Positions 1 to 7,373 of a stretch of DNA of 27,197 nt are shown piece after piece. The stretch covers positions 1-27,197 of the forward strand of contig DASYYY010000041.1 of NCBI GenBank assembly GCA_035933635.1, in the 5' to 3' direction. The notes below the pieces were generated by a model. The model saw only the letters and a list, made by a program, of their open reading frames with translations. It made no database searches and was not told the DNA's origin. Made by a program: the position numbers and the translations under genes. The DNA comes from JAKIVR01 sp035933635. GTDB taxonomy: Archaea > Thermoplasmatota > Thermoplasmata > Lutacidiplasmatales > UBA184. Numbering within the stretch: the first letter of the stretch is position 1; each line of letters begins with the position of its first letter.

Positions 1-141
1 CGGCCGTTCGAATTTCGGCCCACCCTGCGTCGGTCCATCCGGACGCGGGGCCACCCCCGAGCGCAGTATTCAACCGTGTCTGCACGGGAACCGCGACGAA
101 CAACTGTCTCAGCGGTCCGACTCAGAGGAAGGGCATGGCGA
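1..141. repeat. Terminal direct repeat, left copy (circularity overlap)
   Basis: Bases 1-141 are identical to 27057-27197, as seen by direct comparison of both ends. Such an exact end overlap is what an assembler leaves on a circular molecule, and its length equals a common maximum k-mer size. The reading frame of the Kelch protein runs without interruption through the joined ends and gains a signal peptide, which independently supports circularity. The true unit is therefore 27,056 bp, and this copy is probably not a biological repeat. Confidence 0.93.
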
Positions 142-2792
142 TGGCCTGGGATCCGACAGACGGCTACCTCCTGGGCCTCGGCGGCGGCACGACCGCGACC
201 GCGGGTCTCAAGAACGACTCGTTCAAGTGGCAGAAGGGTGCGTGGTTCCCTCTCCCGAACGGGCCGTCGACGCTTTCGTTCCGATCGAACGCCTCGCTCG
301 TCTACGACGCCGCGGACAACTACCTGGTGATGTTCGGTGGTTTCACCGCCGGCGCGGGCGAGTTCACTCTCCAGACGTTCAAGTACATCGGCGGGACCTG
401 GACGCTGCTCTTCCCGACGACACGTCCACAGGCCTCGGTCGCGGCGTGCATGGTCTACGTCCCGCAGGTCGGATCCGGCGCGAGCGCGACCGGAGGTTAC
501 GTGCTCCTCTTCGGTGGAGCCGGGAAGACGAACGGCACTGCGTCGAACTGGTACGGCTACACCTGGAAGTTCTCCGCGGGGCAGTGGACCAACATCACCG
601 CGAACGTCGGAGCCGCTCCTGGCGCGCGCGGCTACAGTCAGTGCACCTACGACACCACCGACGGCTACGTCCTCCTCTTCGGAGGGATGCAGGTCGGAGG
701 CGCGACGACGCTCTCGGACACGTGGAAGTTCACCCCAACGCACAACTCAGGGACCTTCGGCGGCAACTGGTCGAGCATCGCGGCGACTGGGGCGCCGCCC
801 GCGAGCTGGTTGGGCAATATGCTTTACGTCACCGCGACCCAGCAGGTCCTTCTCTTCCAGGGCGCTGCGGGAACGCTCGCCGCGCCGACGAACCCGAGCG
901 GTGGGGTTGCGGTGTGGTCCTGGAAGGGATCCACGACCACGTGGTCCAACGTGTCGGCGACAGTGGGCTTCGGCCAGAGCGGGAACCCGAACCCGAAGCC
1001 TGGATACGACTCGGCGATGGTGGACATTCCCACCTACTCCTACGCCTACCGGTTCGCGGGCGAGACGGTGTCGCTGGTGACGTCGAACGTGAGCTACGCC
1101 GTCGGGAACCTTCTCGGGGGATACGTCACAGAGAACCTCGGCGAGATCATCAACGGCTCGTCGATGAAGTACTACTCGAACACGACCGGCGGGGTGGGCC
1201 CGATCAAGTTCGTCTACTCGGCACTCCCCACAGGGTGCTCGACGTCCAACGCGAGCGTCCTCGCCTGCACCCCGACCGGGCCGGGGGTCTACGGAGTGGT
1301 CTCGGTCGTCTTCACCGGATCGGACGGATACAACGTTACGATCGCGGGGCTCGGCTTGGTCGTGGATCCATCAGCTCGAGCAACCGGCACGTTCGGGACG
1401 ATCACTCGAGTTGCCGTGCAGGATCCGACGCTGTTCTGGGGGATCCGCCACGTCCAGAATCCGATCTTCAACTCGACGATCATGGCCCTCCAGAACGCGT
1501 CGCCGTTCACGTACGTCCGCACAGGGGCGAACTGCGACGTCTACAACTACACCGCGAACCTGCAGTATTCGTCGAGCGGCGTCTCGAGCGCGCTCAACTT
1601 CAACTGGAGCTCGCTGCGGGCCTACACCAACGTCACCCATTCGCGGATCATCTTCTGCGTCGGCGGTGAGATCAACAACGCGGGATACGCCGCGAACCAG
1701 GTCTCCTACATGGAGAACGTCCAGCACTTCCGTCCCGCATTCATGTCGATCGGGAACGAGCCGTCGTTCTGGAACCACTTCAACAAGCCGTTCGCGAGCT
1801 GGTCAGCGAACGACAACATCGCGCCGACGAAGCTGCAGTACGCCCGGATGGTCCAGAACTACACGGCGGCGATCCACAGCGTCGACCCGGCGCTCCCGAT
1901 CATCGCGATCCAGGCGGGGAGCGGGGCGTTCACCGATCCGTCGTGGATCAACCAGACGGTCGCGATCAACGGGCCGAACATTTCTGCGGTCGCCTACCAC
2001 CTCTACCCCCAGGGCCACATGACCAACTTCGTGCCGGTCTCGGGCTTCTTCTCGAATCTCTCGACGGTAGGGAAGGCGGCGATCTACGAGCGTCAGAACA
2101 TCACCGGTGCATGCCCGACGTGCAAGAACATCCTCGAGCTCAACGACGAGTTCAACAGCGCGATGTCCACGGACGTCAACCCGTGGCAGACGGGCTATCC
2201 CCAGGTCGCCTGGATCGCGGCGGGAGCGGAGCAGGAGATCCAGCAGAACGCGAGCCAGTTCATGTTCTTCGACTTCGTCGATGCTCAGGTCCTGGCGCTC
2301 GTGAACAGCTCCTCGGGGATGATCCGGTCCTCGTACTACCTCTACTCGAACGTGCTCCGCCACCTGAACATCGGGCAGGTCTACAACGTCGGACTCGCCA
2401 CGACGATGCGTGGGCTCTACGCCGTCGAGACCGGTGACAACCCGAGGACCCTCATCCTCGTCAACACGAACACGAGCGTCACCTTCCAGCTGAACGGCGG
2501 GCTCGGCGTGCCCTGGGGGTTCGACCCTACCGCCTGGACGGACGACTCCGTGAACGGCACACAATACACGGTCTACACCCAGGGTGCTGTGCCCTCGAGC
2601 TTCACCGTGCCACCGATGGGGGTGCTGGTGCTCGCGAACCTCACACCCCCGAGCAACACCGGCGCCGTCCTCTCGGTTGGGAGTGGCTCCGCGCTCGCCC
2701 AGGTCCTGTTCTTCGTCGGGATCGTCGGAATGGGGGGGTCGGGCGCGATGATCGCGAGCGAGCGCCGAAATGATCGCGGGTACCGGGGCTGA
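3..2792 (+). CDS. Secreted Kelch / Ig-like / glycoside hydrolase-like surface protein (main part; gene crosses the contig junction)
   Basis: The frame is open to position 3 and continues in the other end of the contig. The full gene starts at GTG 26918 and encodes 976 aa (numbering below is for that form). Visible parts, in order: signal peptide (about 12-30); five or six Kelch-type repeats with the pattern DGYVLLFGG (for example DTTDGYVLLFGG); an Ig-like segment with LPTGCSTSNASVLACTPT; a region resembling a clan GH-A glycosidase barrel, with the acid/base-type motif GNEP (Glu633) and a second candidate catalytic Glu759 in NILELNDE; a beta domain ending VPPMGVLVLA, as in many glycosidases; and a C-terminal membrane helix (AQVLFFVGIVGMGG) followed by a short basic tail. 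Many N-x-S/T sequons indicate N-glycosylation. I infer a membrane-anchored ectodomain that binds or cleaves glycans. The hydrolase call rests on two motifs and needs a structure check. The first in-frame ATG of the linear contig (135) lies inside the protein and is not the start. Confidence 0.82.
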   Translation, partial: AVRISAHPASVHPDAGPPPSAVFNRVCTGTATNNCLSGPTQRKGMAMAWDPTDGYLLGLGGGTTATAGLKNDSFKWQKGAWFPLPNGPSTLSFRSNASLVYDAADNYLVMFGGFTAGAGEFTLQTFKYIGGTWTLLFPTTRPQASVAACMVYVPQVGSGASATGGYVLLFGGAGKTNGTASNWYGYTWKFSAGQWTNITANVGAAPGARGYSQCTYDTTDGYVLLFGGMQVGGATTLSDTWKFTPTHNSGTFGGNWSSIAATGAPPASWLGNMLYVTATQQVLLFQGAAGTLAAPTNPSGGVAVWSWKGSTTTWSNVSATVGFGQSGNPNPKPGYDSAMVDIPTYSYAYRFAGETVSLVTSNVSYAVGNLLGGYVTENLGEIINGSSMKYYSNTTGGVGPIKFVYSALPTGCSTSNASVLACTPTGPGVYGVVSVVFTGSDGYNVTIAGLGLVVDPSARATGTFGTITRVAVQDPTLFWGIRHVQNPIFNSTIMALQNASPFTYVRTGANCDVYNYTANLQYSSSGVSSALNFNWSSLRAYTNVTHSRIIFCVGGEINNAGYAANQVSYMENVQHFRPAFMSIGNEPSFWNHFNKPFASWSANDNIAPTKLQYARMVQNYTAAIHSVDPALPIIAIQAGSGAFTDPSWINQTVAINGPNISAVAYHLYPQGHMTNFVPVSGFFSNLSTVGKAAIYERQNITGACPTCKNILELNDEFNSAMSTDVNPWQTGYPQVAWIAAGAEQEIQQNASQFMFFDFVDAQVLALVNSSSGMIRSSYYLYSNVLRHLNIGQVYNVGLATTMRGLYAVETGDNPRTLILVNTNTSVTFQLNGGLGVPWGFDPTAWTDDSVNGTQYTVYTQGAVPSSFTVPPMGVLVLANLTPPSNTGAVLSVGSGSALAQVLFFVGIVGMGGSGAMIASERRNDRGYRG

Positions 2793-2814
2793 ACGGAGGA
2801 ACCGGAGCCCCGGC

Positions 2815-2830
2815 TTGGCGGTGACGCCAA
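2815..2830. repeat. 16-bp inverted repeat TTGGCG-gtga-CGCCAA after the Kelch gene
   Basis: Perfect 6-bp arms lie around GTGA, 22 bp after the stop codon of the Kelch protein. The 15-bp string GGCGGTGACGCCAAC (2817-2831) recurs exactly at 2892-2906, in the 5'-end hairpin of the next gene. It could be a second binding site of the same regulator or a hairpin at the end of the upstream transcript. No T-tract follows, so a terminator is not supported. Confidence 0.5.
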
Positions 2831-2843
2831 CGCGTCGCAAACG

Positions 2844-2909
2844 TCAGTGCTGATTTAAAGCAGGTCCGGGATGGACCTATTGGTGTTGGCGGGCGGTGAC
2901 GCCAACACC
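2844..2909 (+). promoter_or_regulatory. Promoter P2 of the envelope/surface operon, with 5'-end hairpin
   Basis: TCAGTGCTGA (2844-2853) is followed by a good TATA box, TTTAAAG (2854-2860). Counting about 25 nt downstream places the start near 2882, where GGTGTTGGCGGGCGG begins (2882-2896). Perfect 10-bp arms, 2882-2891 and 2900-2909, flank an 8-nt loop. Both boxes and their spacing match P1 in front of the Kelch gene, so the two large surface-protein genes probably share one regulator. The alternative start GTG 2896 of the downstream gene lies inside this hairpin, which argues for ATG 2935 as the start. Confidence 0.72.
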
Positions 2910-2934
2910 CACTGCCCCGCCAACCCCCGAAACG

Positions 2935-4869
2935 ATGTGGGGAAGAGCGGGAGAGAAGAGAGCTCGAGTTAGACCTGCGGCCGGAGCGGGGACGGTTCTC
3001 TCCGCGATTTTCATCGTGTCACTGCTCGTCGTGGTGGCGCTGTTCGTGTTCCTCTTGGGACCGATCGGTTCGGCCCGGGCCTACAACCCGCTGCCCAACC
3101 AGGAGCCGAACCCGGAGATCGAGGGCAACGTCACCTTCTCCTCGCACATCAACGGCTGGGGTCCGCTGACCTACTCGACGAACAACATCAACGTCAACGG
3201 GACGCTCACTGGCGTCGCCGATCCCCGGGTCCCTAACCCGTTCCTGATCAACCCGAGCGATGTGATCGCGACCACCGTCCTCCAGACGGGGAAGGCCGCG
3301 GGCCTGGTCTGGAACACTACCACGACTCACGCCAGCGGCGCCGGCTGGATCTGCCAGGGCGGCGGGAAGGGTGAGGTCACCACGCTCACCGTCGGCACGG
3401 CAAACGGGGCGACGAACCTCCAGTTCGCGGTGAACACCTCGGCCGCAGGCACGACCAATCCGTTCTGCTACTTCTTCATCCCCGTCGCCTCTCTTCCGTC
3501 GACGAATCCCGCCTTCGATTACATGACCACGACCTTCGCCTGGTCCGGCTCGGCGTGCGGTGGCTGTTCGATTACCGTCGGCGCGGCGAACGAGTCCACA
3601 AAGGTCGCCACGGGCCAGCTGACCACCAGCGGGGCGGTGCAGTACACCTCGAAGACGGGTGTAATTGAGCCGGTCGGCCTCTCCGGCGGAACCGCGATCG
3701 CCTCCGCCGCGGCGCCCGCGGGATTCTGGTCGGCGTCGATGGCCCAGATCAGCTCCGCGAACCTCGGGATGAACCTCACGGGATACGGGGTCGGCGGCCA
3801 GCAGACGCAGTACGCGGGTTTCTACTACGGGTGGGGGCTGCCGCAGGCCGCCTCGACGACCTACACGTTCACCGTCACCGGGATGGCCGTCACGAGCACA
3901 GCGCTGACCCTCGGACCGACGACCTGGTACATCGGGAAGCAGAGCGCCGCGAACGCGACGACGGTGACCCGTCAGGTCGTCGCGGGCAATGACAACCTGA
4001 CGTCCCTCGGTCCGTCGTTCACCTACTCCCAGATCGCAGGTGGTGGCTACACCGTCGGGGTCGTCCAACGCGCGCAGGATCTCCCTGCGGCGAACGTGAC
4101 GATCGTCTGGGGCACGGCGAGCGTTGCGAACGCCTCGGGCGGGCCGAGCTACGTGGAGCAGCTGAACTACCAGTTCAGTTTCGGACTCGCGACCGCCGCC
4201 TCGCTGACCTACTCGAACTTCAAGCTCGTCGACCAGCCCTTCATCGCGGGCCTGCAGTACGTGTCGGTCACCTTCGGTGGCACGTCCTACTCGGCGGCCT
4301 ACCAAGGCTACACGCCGTGCGTCGCCGCGACGCAGAAGTGCACGGGCATTGGGAACTTCGTCACGGTGCAAGGCACGGTGACGGCGACGACCGTCCAGTC
4401 CTGGGTCGGGATCATCTACTACACGGGGCCGCAATGGGACGCTCTCGCCTCTCCCCCGGGCGTCTTCTCGACGGGCGGGATCCTGTACTACTGGTTCATC
4501 TTCCTCGGGATCCTGCTCTCGGTCGCGGGCGCCTCGAGTGCCTGGGTCGTCGGTCAGCAACGCGCCCTTCGCGGCCGTGCGCGCGGCTCGCTGGATCTCA
4601 CGTTCAGCGCAGCTCGTCGCCGCCTCCACGACGACCGACGTGGGAACGTCAAGACCCACCACATGCTCGCTCTGATCTTCGGGGGCCTGATGATCGGCGC
4701 GGGCCTGGTCGCGCTCTGGGCGTTCCTCAACGGAGCTGACCTGAACGGGCTCATCGCGTCGTTCTTCGGCGGTCTGATCCTGATCGCGATCGTTGGCCTG
4801 ATCGCGTTCGTGGTCTACGAGGCCACGATGCGCTACCGCCACGGGGGACGCCACCACCACAACGGCTGA
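2935..4869 (+). CDS. Large membrane-anchored surface glycoprotein (644 aa)
   Basis: From ATG 2935 the protein has a basic N-terminus, a long hydrophobic helix (about 21-45) and a roughly 500-residue ectodomain rich in Thr, Ser and Asn with many N-x-S/T sequons. It ends with three C-terminal membrane helices separated by a basic cytoplasmic loop, closing on a His-rich tail (RYRHGGRHHHNG). I do not recognise a family. An upstream in-frame GTG (2896) would add 13 Pro/Thr-rich residues. I prefer ATG 2935 because the distance from the 5' hairpin to the start codon (25 nt) then matches the Kelch gene (21 nt). It is the first gene after promoter P2 and probably the head of the operon running to 15025. 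A virion spike, S-layer-like or adhesin role is inference. Confidence 0.8.
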   Translation: MWGRAGEKRARVRPAAGAGTVLSAIFIVSLLVVVALFVFLLGPIGSARAYNPLPNQEPNPEIEGNVTFSSHINGWGPLTYSTNNINVNGTLTGVADPRVPNPFLINPSDVIATTVLQTGKAAGLVWNTTTTHASGAGWICQGGGKGEVTTLTVGTANGATNLQFAVNTSAAGTTNPFCYFFIPVASLPSTNPAFDYMTTTFAWSGSACGGCSITVGAANESTKVATGQLTTSGAVQYTSKTGVIEPVGLSGGTAIASAAAPAGFWSASMAQISSANLGMNLTGYGVGGQQTQYAGFYYGWGLPQAASTTYTFTVTGMAVTSTALTLGPTTWYIGKQSAANATTVTRQVVAGNDNLTSLGPSFTYSQIAGGGYTVGVVQRAQDLPAANVTIVWGTASVANASGGPSYVEQLNYQFSFGLATAASLTYSNFKLVDQPFIAGLQYVSVTFGGTSYSAAYQGYTPCVAATQKCTGIGNFVTVQGTVTATTVQSWVGIIYYTGPQWDALASPPGVFSTGGILYYWFIFLGILLSVAGASSAWVVGQQRALRGRARGSLDLTFSAARRRLHDDRRGNVKTHHMLALIFGGLMIGAGLVALWAFLNGADLNGLIASFFGGLILIAIVGLIAFVVYEATMRYRHGGRHHHNG

Positions 4870-4903
4870 GCCGTCCCCACACCCTGGGAGGGAGGCCGTC
4901 CGG

Positions 4904-5296
4904 ATGGACCACCACGCGATAGCGGGCGCACTCGCCCTGGCGCTCGCCTTCGCGTTCAACCCGGTCCTCCGCGGCGACGTCACCTCCCAGATCACCCAGG
5001 CGATCATCAACTTCTTCGGCTCCGTCTGGACGGGGATCCAGTCCTTCTTCGGGACGATCTTCGGCTCGATCGCGAACGCGATCGCGGCCATCTTCAACGC
5101 CCCGATCAATGCGATCAACACCTCGTTCGCGACGCTCTCCACCTGGGCGAACCAGTACGGTCCTTTCTCACCAATAATCGTCGTGGTGATCGTCGCCATT
5201 GTGTTCCTGATCGCCTCCTGGCTCGTCTGGATCATCATCAAACTCTCGGTCAGCCAGTCGGAGCAGATCGGCGAAGAGGCCGAGGAAGGGGTGTAG
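4904..5296 (+). CDS. Small hydrophobic membrane protein, paralogue of the next gene (130 aa)
   Basis: ATG 4904 follows a strong Shine-Dalgarno (GGGAGGG). Residues 5-20 form a hydrophobic N-terminus, 25-80 a series of amphipathic Ala/Ile/Phe-rich helices (FFGSVWTGIQSFFGTIFGSI), 86-90 the motif GPFSP, and 90-113 a strong membrane helix followed by an acidic tail (EEAEEGV). The arrangement amphipathic helices - GPF(S/A)P - membrane helix is shared with the 208-aa protein that starts on the very next base. A small envelope or membrane-remodelling protein is plausible, but no family is recognised. Confidence 0.78.
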   Translation: MDHHAIAGALALALAFAFNPVLRGDVTSQITQAIINFFGSVWTGIQSFFGTIFGSIANAIAAIFNAPINAINTSFATLSTWANQYGPFSPIIVVVIVAIVFLIASWLVWIIIKLSVSQSEQIGEEAEEGV

Positions 5297-5923
5297 GTGT
5301 GGCGACGCCGCACCTGGATCTCCATTGGCCTCGGCGCGTTGGCGGGTGTGCTGCTCGCATCGGTCCTCGTCTACCTTCTGCTCGGTGTCGGGTCGCCGAG
5401 TTCGCACGCCGCACCGACGTCCTCGAGCAACTGCTCGGTGCACTACCATCCGGTCGCGAGCTGTTCAGTTCCGAACGGCGGCTCGCTCGATCCCTGCAGC
5501 ATCGTGACGGCGGGGCTCACTCACTGCGCGTTCACCCTGCCGGACTTCAACCCCGCGGACTGGGCCAACTGGTTGGCGTGCGAAGTCGTGCTATTGGCCC
5601 AGACGATCTGGAATGCGATCGTCGGCTACGTCGGGGCGTTCCTCGTCTACATCGCCACCCAGGTCCTGAACGCCGTCAACGCGGCGATCGGCGCCGTGCT
5701 CAATGTGCTGGCTGGGGCCGTCTCCTACGTGACCGGTGCGTTCTCGAACGCAGTCACCTCGATCACGAGCCAGGTGAGCGCCGTCGCGCAGCAGACGGGC
5801 CCGTTCGCGCCCGTGGTCGTGATCCTGCTCACCGCGCTCCTGTTCCTGCTCGGCTTCGTGGCGATCTACTTCGCGATCATCTTCAGCATCGCGCTCGGCA
5901 AGACGATGTTCAACCTCCTATGA
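5297..5923 (+). CDS. Hydrophobic membrane protein with Cys-rich N-terminal ectodomain (208 aa)
   Basis: The GTG start directly abuts the TAG of the preceding gene and has GAGGAAGGGG upstream. Residues 8-31 form a signal anchor. A short extracellular segment with five cysteines (46, 56, 67, 77, 95) follows, then long amphipathic and hydrophobic helices (95-165), the motif GPFAP (168-172) and a terminal membrane helix (172-200). The C-terminal half matches the layout of the 130-aa neighbour, so the two are probably an old tandem duplication in which this copy gained the Cys-rich domain. The last codon is the rare CTA, which creates an ATGA overlap with the following small ORF. Function unknown; likely an envelope or membrane component. 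Confidence 0.78.
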   Translation: MWRRRTWISIGLGALAGVLLASVLVYLLLGVGSPSSHAAPTSSSNCSVHYHPVASCSVPNGGSLDPCSIVTAGLTHCAFTLPDFNPADWANWLACEVVLLAQTIWNAIVGYVGAFLVYIATQVLNAVNAAIGAVLNVLAGAVSYVTGAFSNAVTSITSQVSAVAQQTGPFAPVVVILLTALLFLLGFVAIYFAIIFSIALGKTMFNLL

Positions 5924-6120
5924 CGGGAGGCGTTCCGAAAGTGCGCCAGAACTGGACGGGATCCCAAGCGAGCTCGACCAGGACGTCCAGCTGCTCGAGC
6001 AGCTGGGCCTGGAGCTCGCGGCACGTCGAGAAATCGGCCGAGCGCGCGAACGACTCGGTCAGCGTTCACAAAATGTCGCGTGTCGACGCTGCGTTCCGAA
6101 AGTCGGGGGTGCGAGCATGA
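5920..6120 (+). CDS. Small ORF almost wholly inside repeat cassette A (66 aa)
   Basis: ATG 5920 overlaps the previous stop as ATGA, and its own stop overlaps the methyltransferase start as ATGA, so the spacing is that of a coupled operon gene. The product is Ser/Arg/Trp-rich and unlike any family I know. Bases 5931-6103 are the 173-bp cassette A, so the ORF consists mostly of repeat sequence. Comparing cassettes A and B, this frame changes by non-conservative substitutions, whereas the frame one base earlier (+2) keeps a leucine-rich peptide. The ORF may therefore be a by-product of cassette insertion between two genes rather than a selected protein. Confidence 0.4.
   Translation: MTGGVPKVRQNWTGSQASSTRTSSCSSSWAWSSRHVEKSAERANDSVSVHKMSRVDAAFRKSGVRA
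5931..6103 (+). repeat. Repeat cassette A: 173 bp bounded by 12-bp direct repeats, with central palindrome
   Basis: The cassette begins and ends with CGTTCCGAAAGT (5931-5942 and 6092-6103), 161 bp apart. The first 111 bp match cassette B (16247 down to 16075, opposite strand) at 102 positions. The next 50 bp have diverged without any length change, and the end repeat is again identical. Similarity stops at the direct repeats. Bases 5987-6006 are a perfect 20-bp palindrome (CCAGCTGCTCGAGCAGCTGG). Removing the cassette would leave a normal short intergenic space with GC-rich ribosome-binding sequence between the 208-aa gene and the methyltransferase, which suggests insertion. Confidence 0.85.
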
Positions 6121-6680
6121 GCTCGCAGGTCTCTGTCCAGGCCCCAGGACTCTCTCTCAACATCGGATCGGGTAACCTTCGGCTACCCGGATTCATCGGC
6201 GTCGACCAGGGTCCCTCCCCCGCGGTCGATCGGGTCGTGGACCTCACTTCTCATCCCTGGCCCTTCGCGGACGGGTCGGCGAGTCGCGTCGTTGCCTGGC
6301 ACGTCCTCGAGCACCTTCCTGGTTACGAGCTGGGGAAGGCGATGGACGAGATCCATCGCATCCTCCAGCCGGGCGGAGAGCTCTACGCCCGCGTTCCCTA
6401 CAAGGAGCCCGGGCCCTACAACCCCTGCCACTTCCACCGTTTCAACCGACGGACCTTCAACTTCTGGATCGACGTGGAGGCAACTAGCCTCCAGCACCGC
6501 GGCGGGAAATTCCGACGGCTCCGGCAGGAGGTCGTCGGGATCGGCGGATTCCCCGTCTACCACCTGCTGCGGCACGCTCGCTGGACTCGCAGACTCCTCT
6601 TCCACGAGGACGTCCGGACCCCGTTCACCCGTCTCCCGTCCAGATACCGCGAGCTCCGGGAGTGGTTGGTGAGGCTGTGA
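6117..6680 (+). CDS. Class I SAM-dependent methyltransferase (187 aa)
   Basis: Motif I reads LNIGSGNLRLPGFIGVD (residues 14-30: the glycine-rich SAM loop and the acidic Asp30 at the end of beta 2), followed by VVDLTSHPWPFADGS and the typical AWHVLEHL (60-67) and ILQPGGELYARVP (82-94). This is the compact Methyltransf_11-like fold without an extra substrate domain, so the acceptor cannot be predicted. ATG 6117 overlaps the upstream stop as ATGA, and the gene ends in a GTGA overlap with the next one. In a surface-glycoprotein operon, sugar or glycan methylation is a reasonable guess, but small-molecule or protein methylation cannot be excluded. Confidence 0.82.
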   Translation: MSSQVSVQAPGLSLNIGSGNLRLPGFIGVDQGPSPAVDRVVDLTSHPWPFADGSASRVVAWHVLEHLPGYELGKAMDEIHRILQPGGELYARVPYKEPGPYNPCHFHRFNRRTFNFWIDVEATSLQHRGGKFRRLRQEVVGIGGFPVYHLLRHARWTRRLLFHEDVRTPFTRLPSRYRELREWLVRL

Positions 6681-7114
6681 ACAGTTCGCACCACACGACC
6701 TACCTGGTGCTCTCGGGGGTCCTCACCGTCTGGGGAATCCTGCTCTTCTTCCAGAGCGCCTACTTCGGGGCGAACTTCTACGGCGTTCCGATCCCATGGT
6801 GGGCCGCCTGGGTCGGCCAGCTCCCCATCTGGTCGTTCGACGTCATCGACACGATCGCCGCGGTCGTGCTGATCGCCCTGCTGATCATCGAGCGACCCAA
6901 GAGCTCCGCACGTCACCTGCACCGGAGCTCGAACGGTTCCGTTGCCCCACTCTTCGGGCGCCGTCTCCGTCGCAATTCCTCTGGGGGTGCCGCCTCGACA
7001 GCGCTCGCATGGATCCTGTTCTTCGTTTTCATGGCCATCGTTCTCTACGCCGTCTTCGGACTCAATCTCGCTGGCCTGCTCACGGATCTGAGGGGGTTCC
7101 TCGGCCTGCACTGA
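6677..7114 (+). CDS. Three-helix membrane protein (145 aa)
   Basis: GTG 6677 overlaps the methyltransferase stop (GTGA). Three hydrophobic segments are visible: near residues 8-28 (YLVLSGVLTVWGILLFF), near 52-70 (VIDTIAAVVLIALLII), and near 108-130 (ALAWILFFVFMAIVLYAVF). A basic loop (ERPKSSARHLHR..RRLRR) between the second and third is expected to be cytoplasmic. Family unknown. Tight coupling with its neighbours suggests a part in the same membrane assembly. Confidence 0.72.
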   Translation: MNSSHHTTYLVLSGVLTVWGILLFFQSAYFGANFYGVPIPWWAAWVGQLPIWSFDVIDTIAAVVLIALLIIERPKSSARHLHRSSNGSVAPLFGRRLRRNSSGGAASTALAWILFFVFMAIVLYAVFGLNLAGLLTDLRGFLGLH

Positions 7115-7148
7115 GCCAGCGGGGACGAAGAGGAGGAACTCGGAGAGC

Positions 7149-7364
7149 ATGTCAGAGAGAGCACCCGCGAGAGGCTGGGGCGCAGCGGTCGCCGGATTCG
7201 TGATCACGATCGTCGGAGTGACGGTCGTGCTCTGGGCGATCTGGACGAGCAACCCGGTCGCGATCCCGCTGAACACGACGACCTACACTGGAGCTGGGAT
7301 CGCGGCCGTCGGCGTGGCGCTCGCCGCGATCGGGTTCGACCGCGGCGCGCCGAGATACGGTTAG
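7149..7364 (+). CDS. Small two-helix membrane protein (71 aa)
   Basis: ATG 7149 lies behind GAGGAGG and GGAGAG Shine-Dalgarno-like runs. Helix 1 spans about 11-32 (AVAGFVITIVGVTVVLWAI) and helix 2 about 47-64 (GAGIAAVGVALAAIGF), with an external N-T-T sequon between them and basic ends. No family recognised. Its size and topology resemble small envelope proteins of archaeal viruses, but many unrelated proteins look alike at this length. Confidence 0.68.
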   Translation: MSERAPARGWGAAVAGFVITIVGVTVVLWAIWTSNPVAIPLNTTTYTGAGIAAVGVALAAIGFDRGAPRYG

Positions 7365-7373
7365 AGGTCCCCC

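Noticed and set aside
76..1669. Alternative plus-frame ORFs and Arg-rich minus-frame ORFs over the Kelch gene
   Set aside because: Arg/Ser/Pro-rich composition typical of out-of-frame reading in GC-rich DNA; they overlap a gene with clear domains and a signal peptide.
3019..5325. Very long minus-strand open frame opposite the second glycoprotein
   Set aside because: Arg/Asp/Glu-rich antisense shadow covering three good plus-strand genes; no domain or ribosome-binding site.
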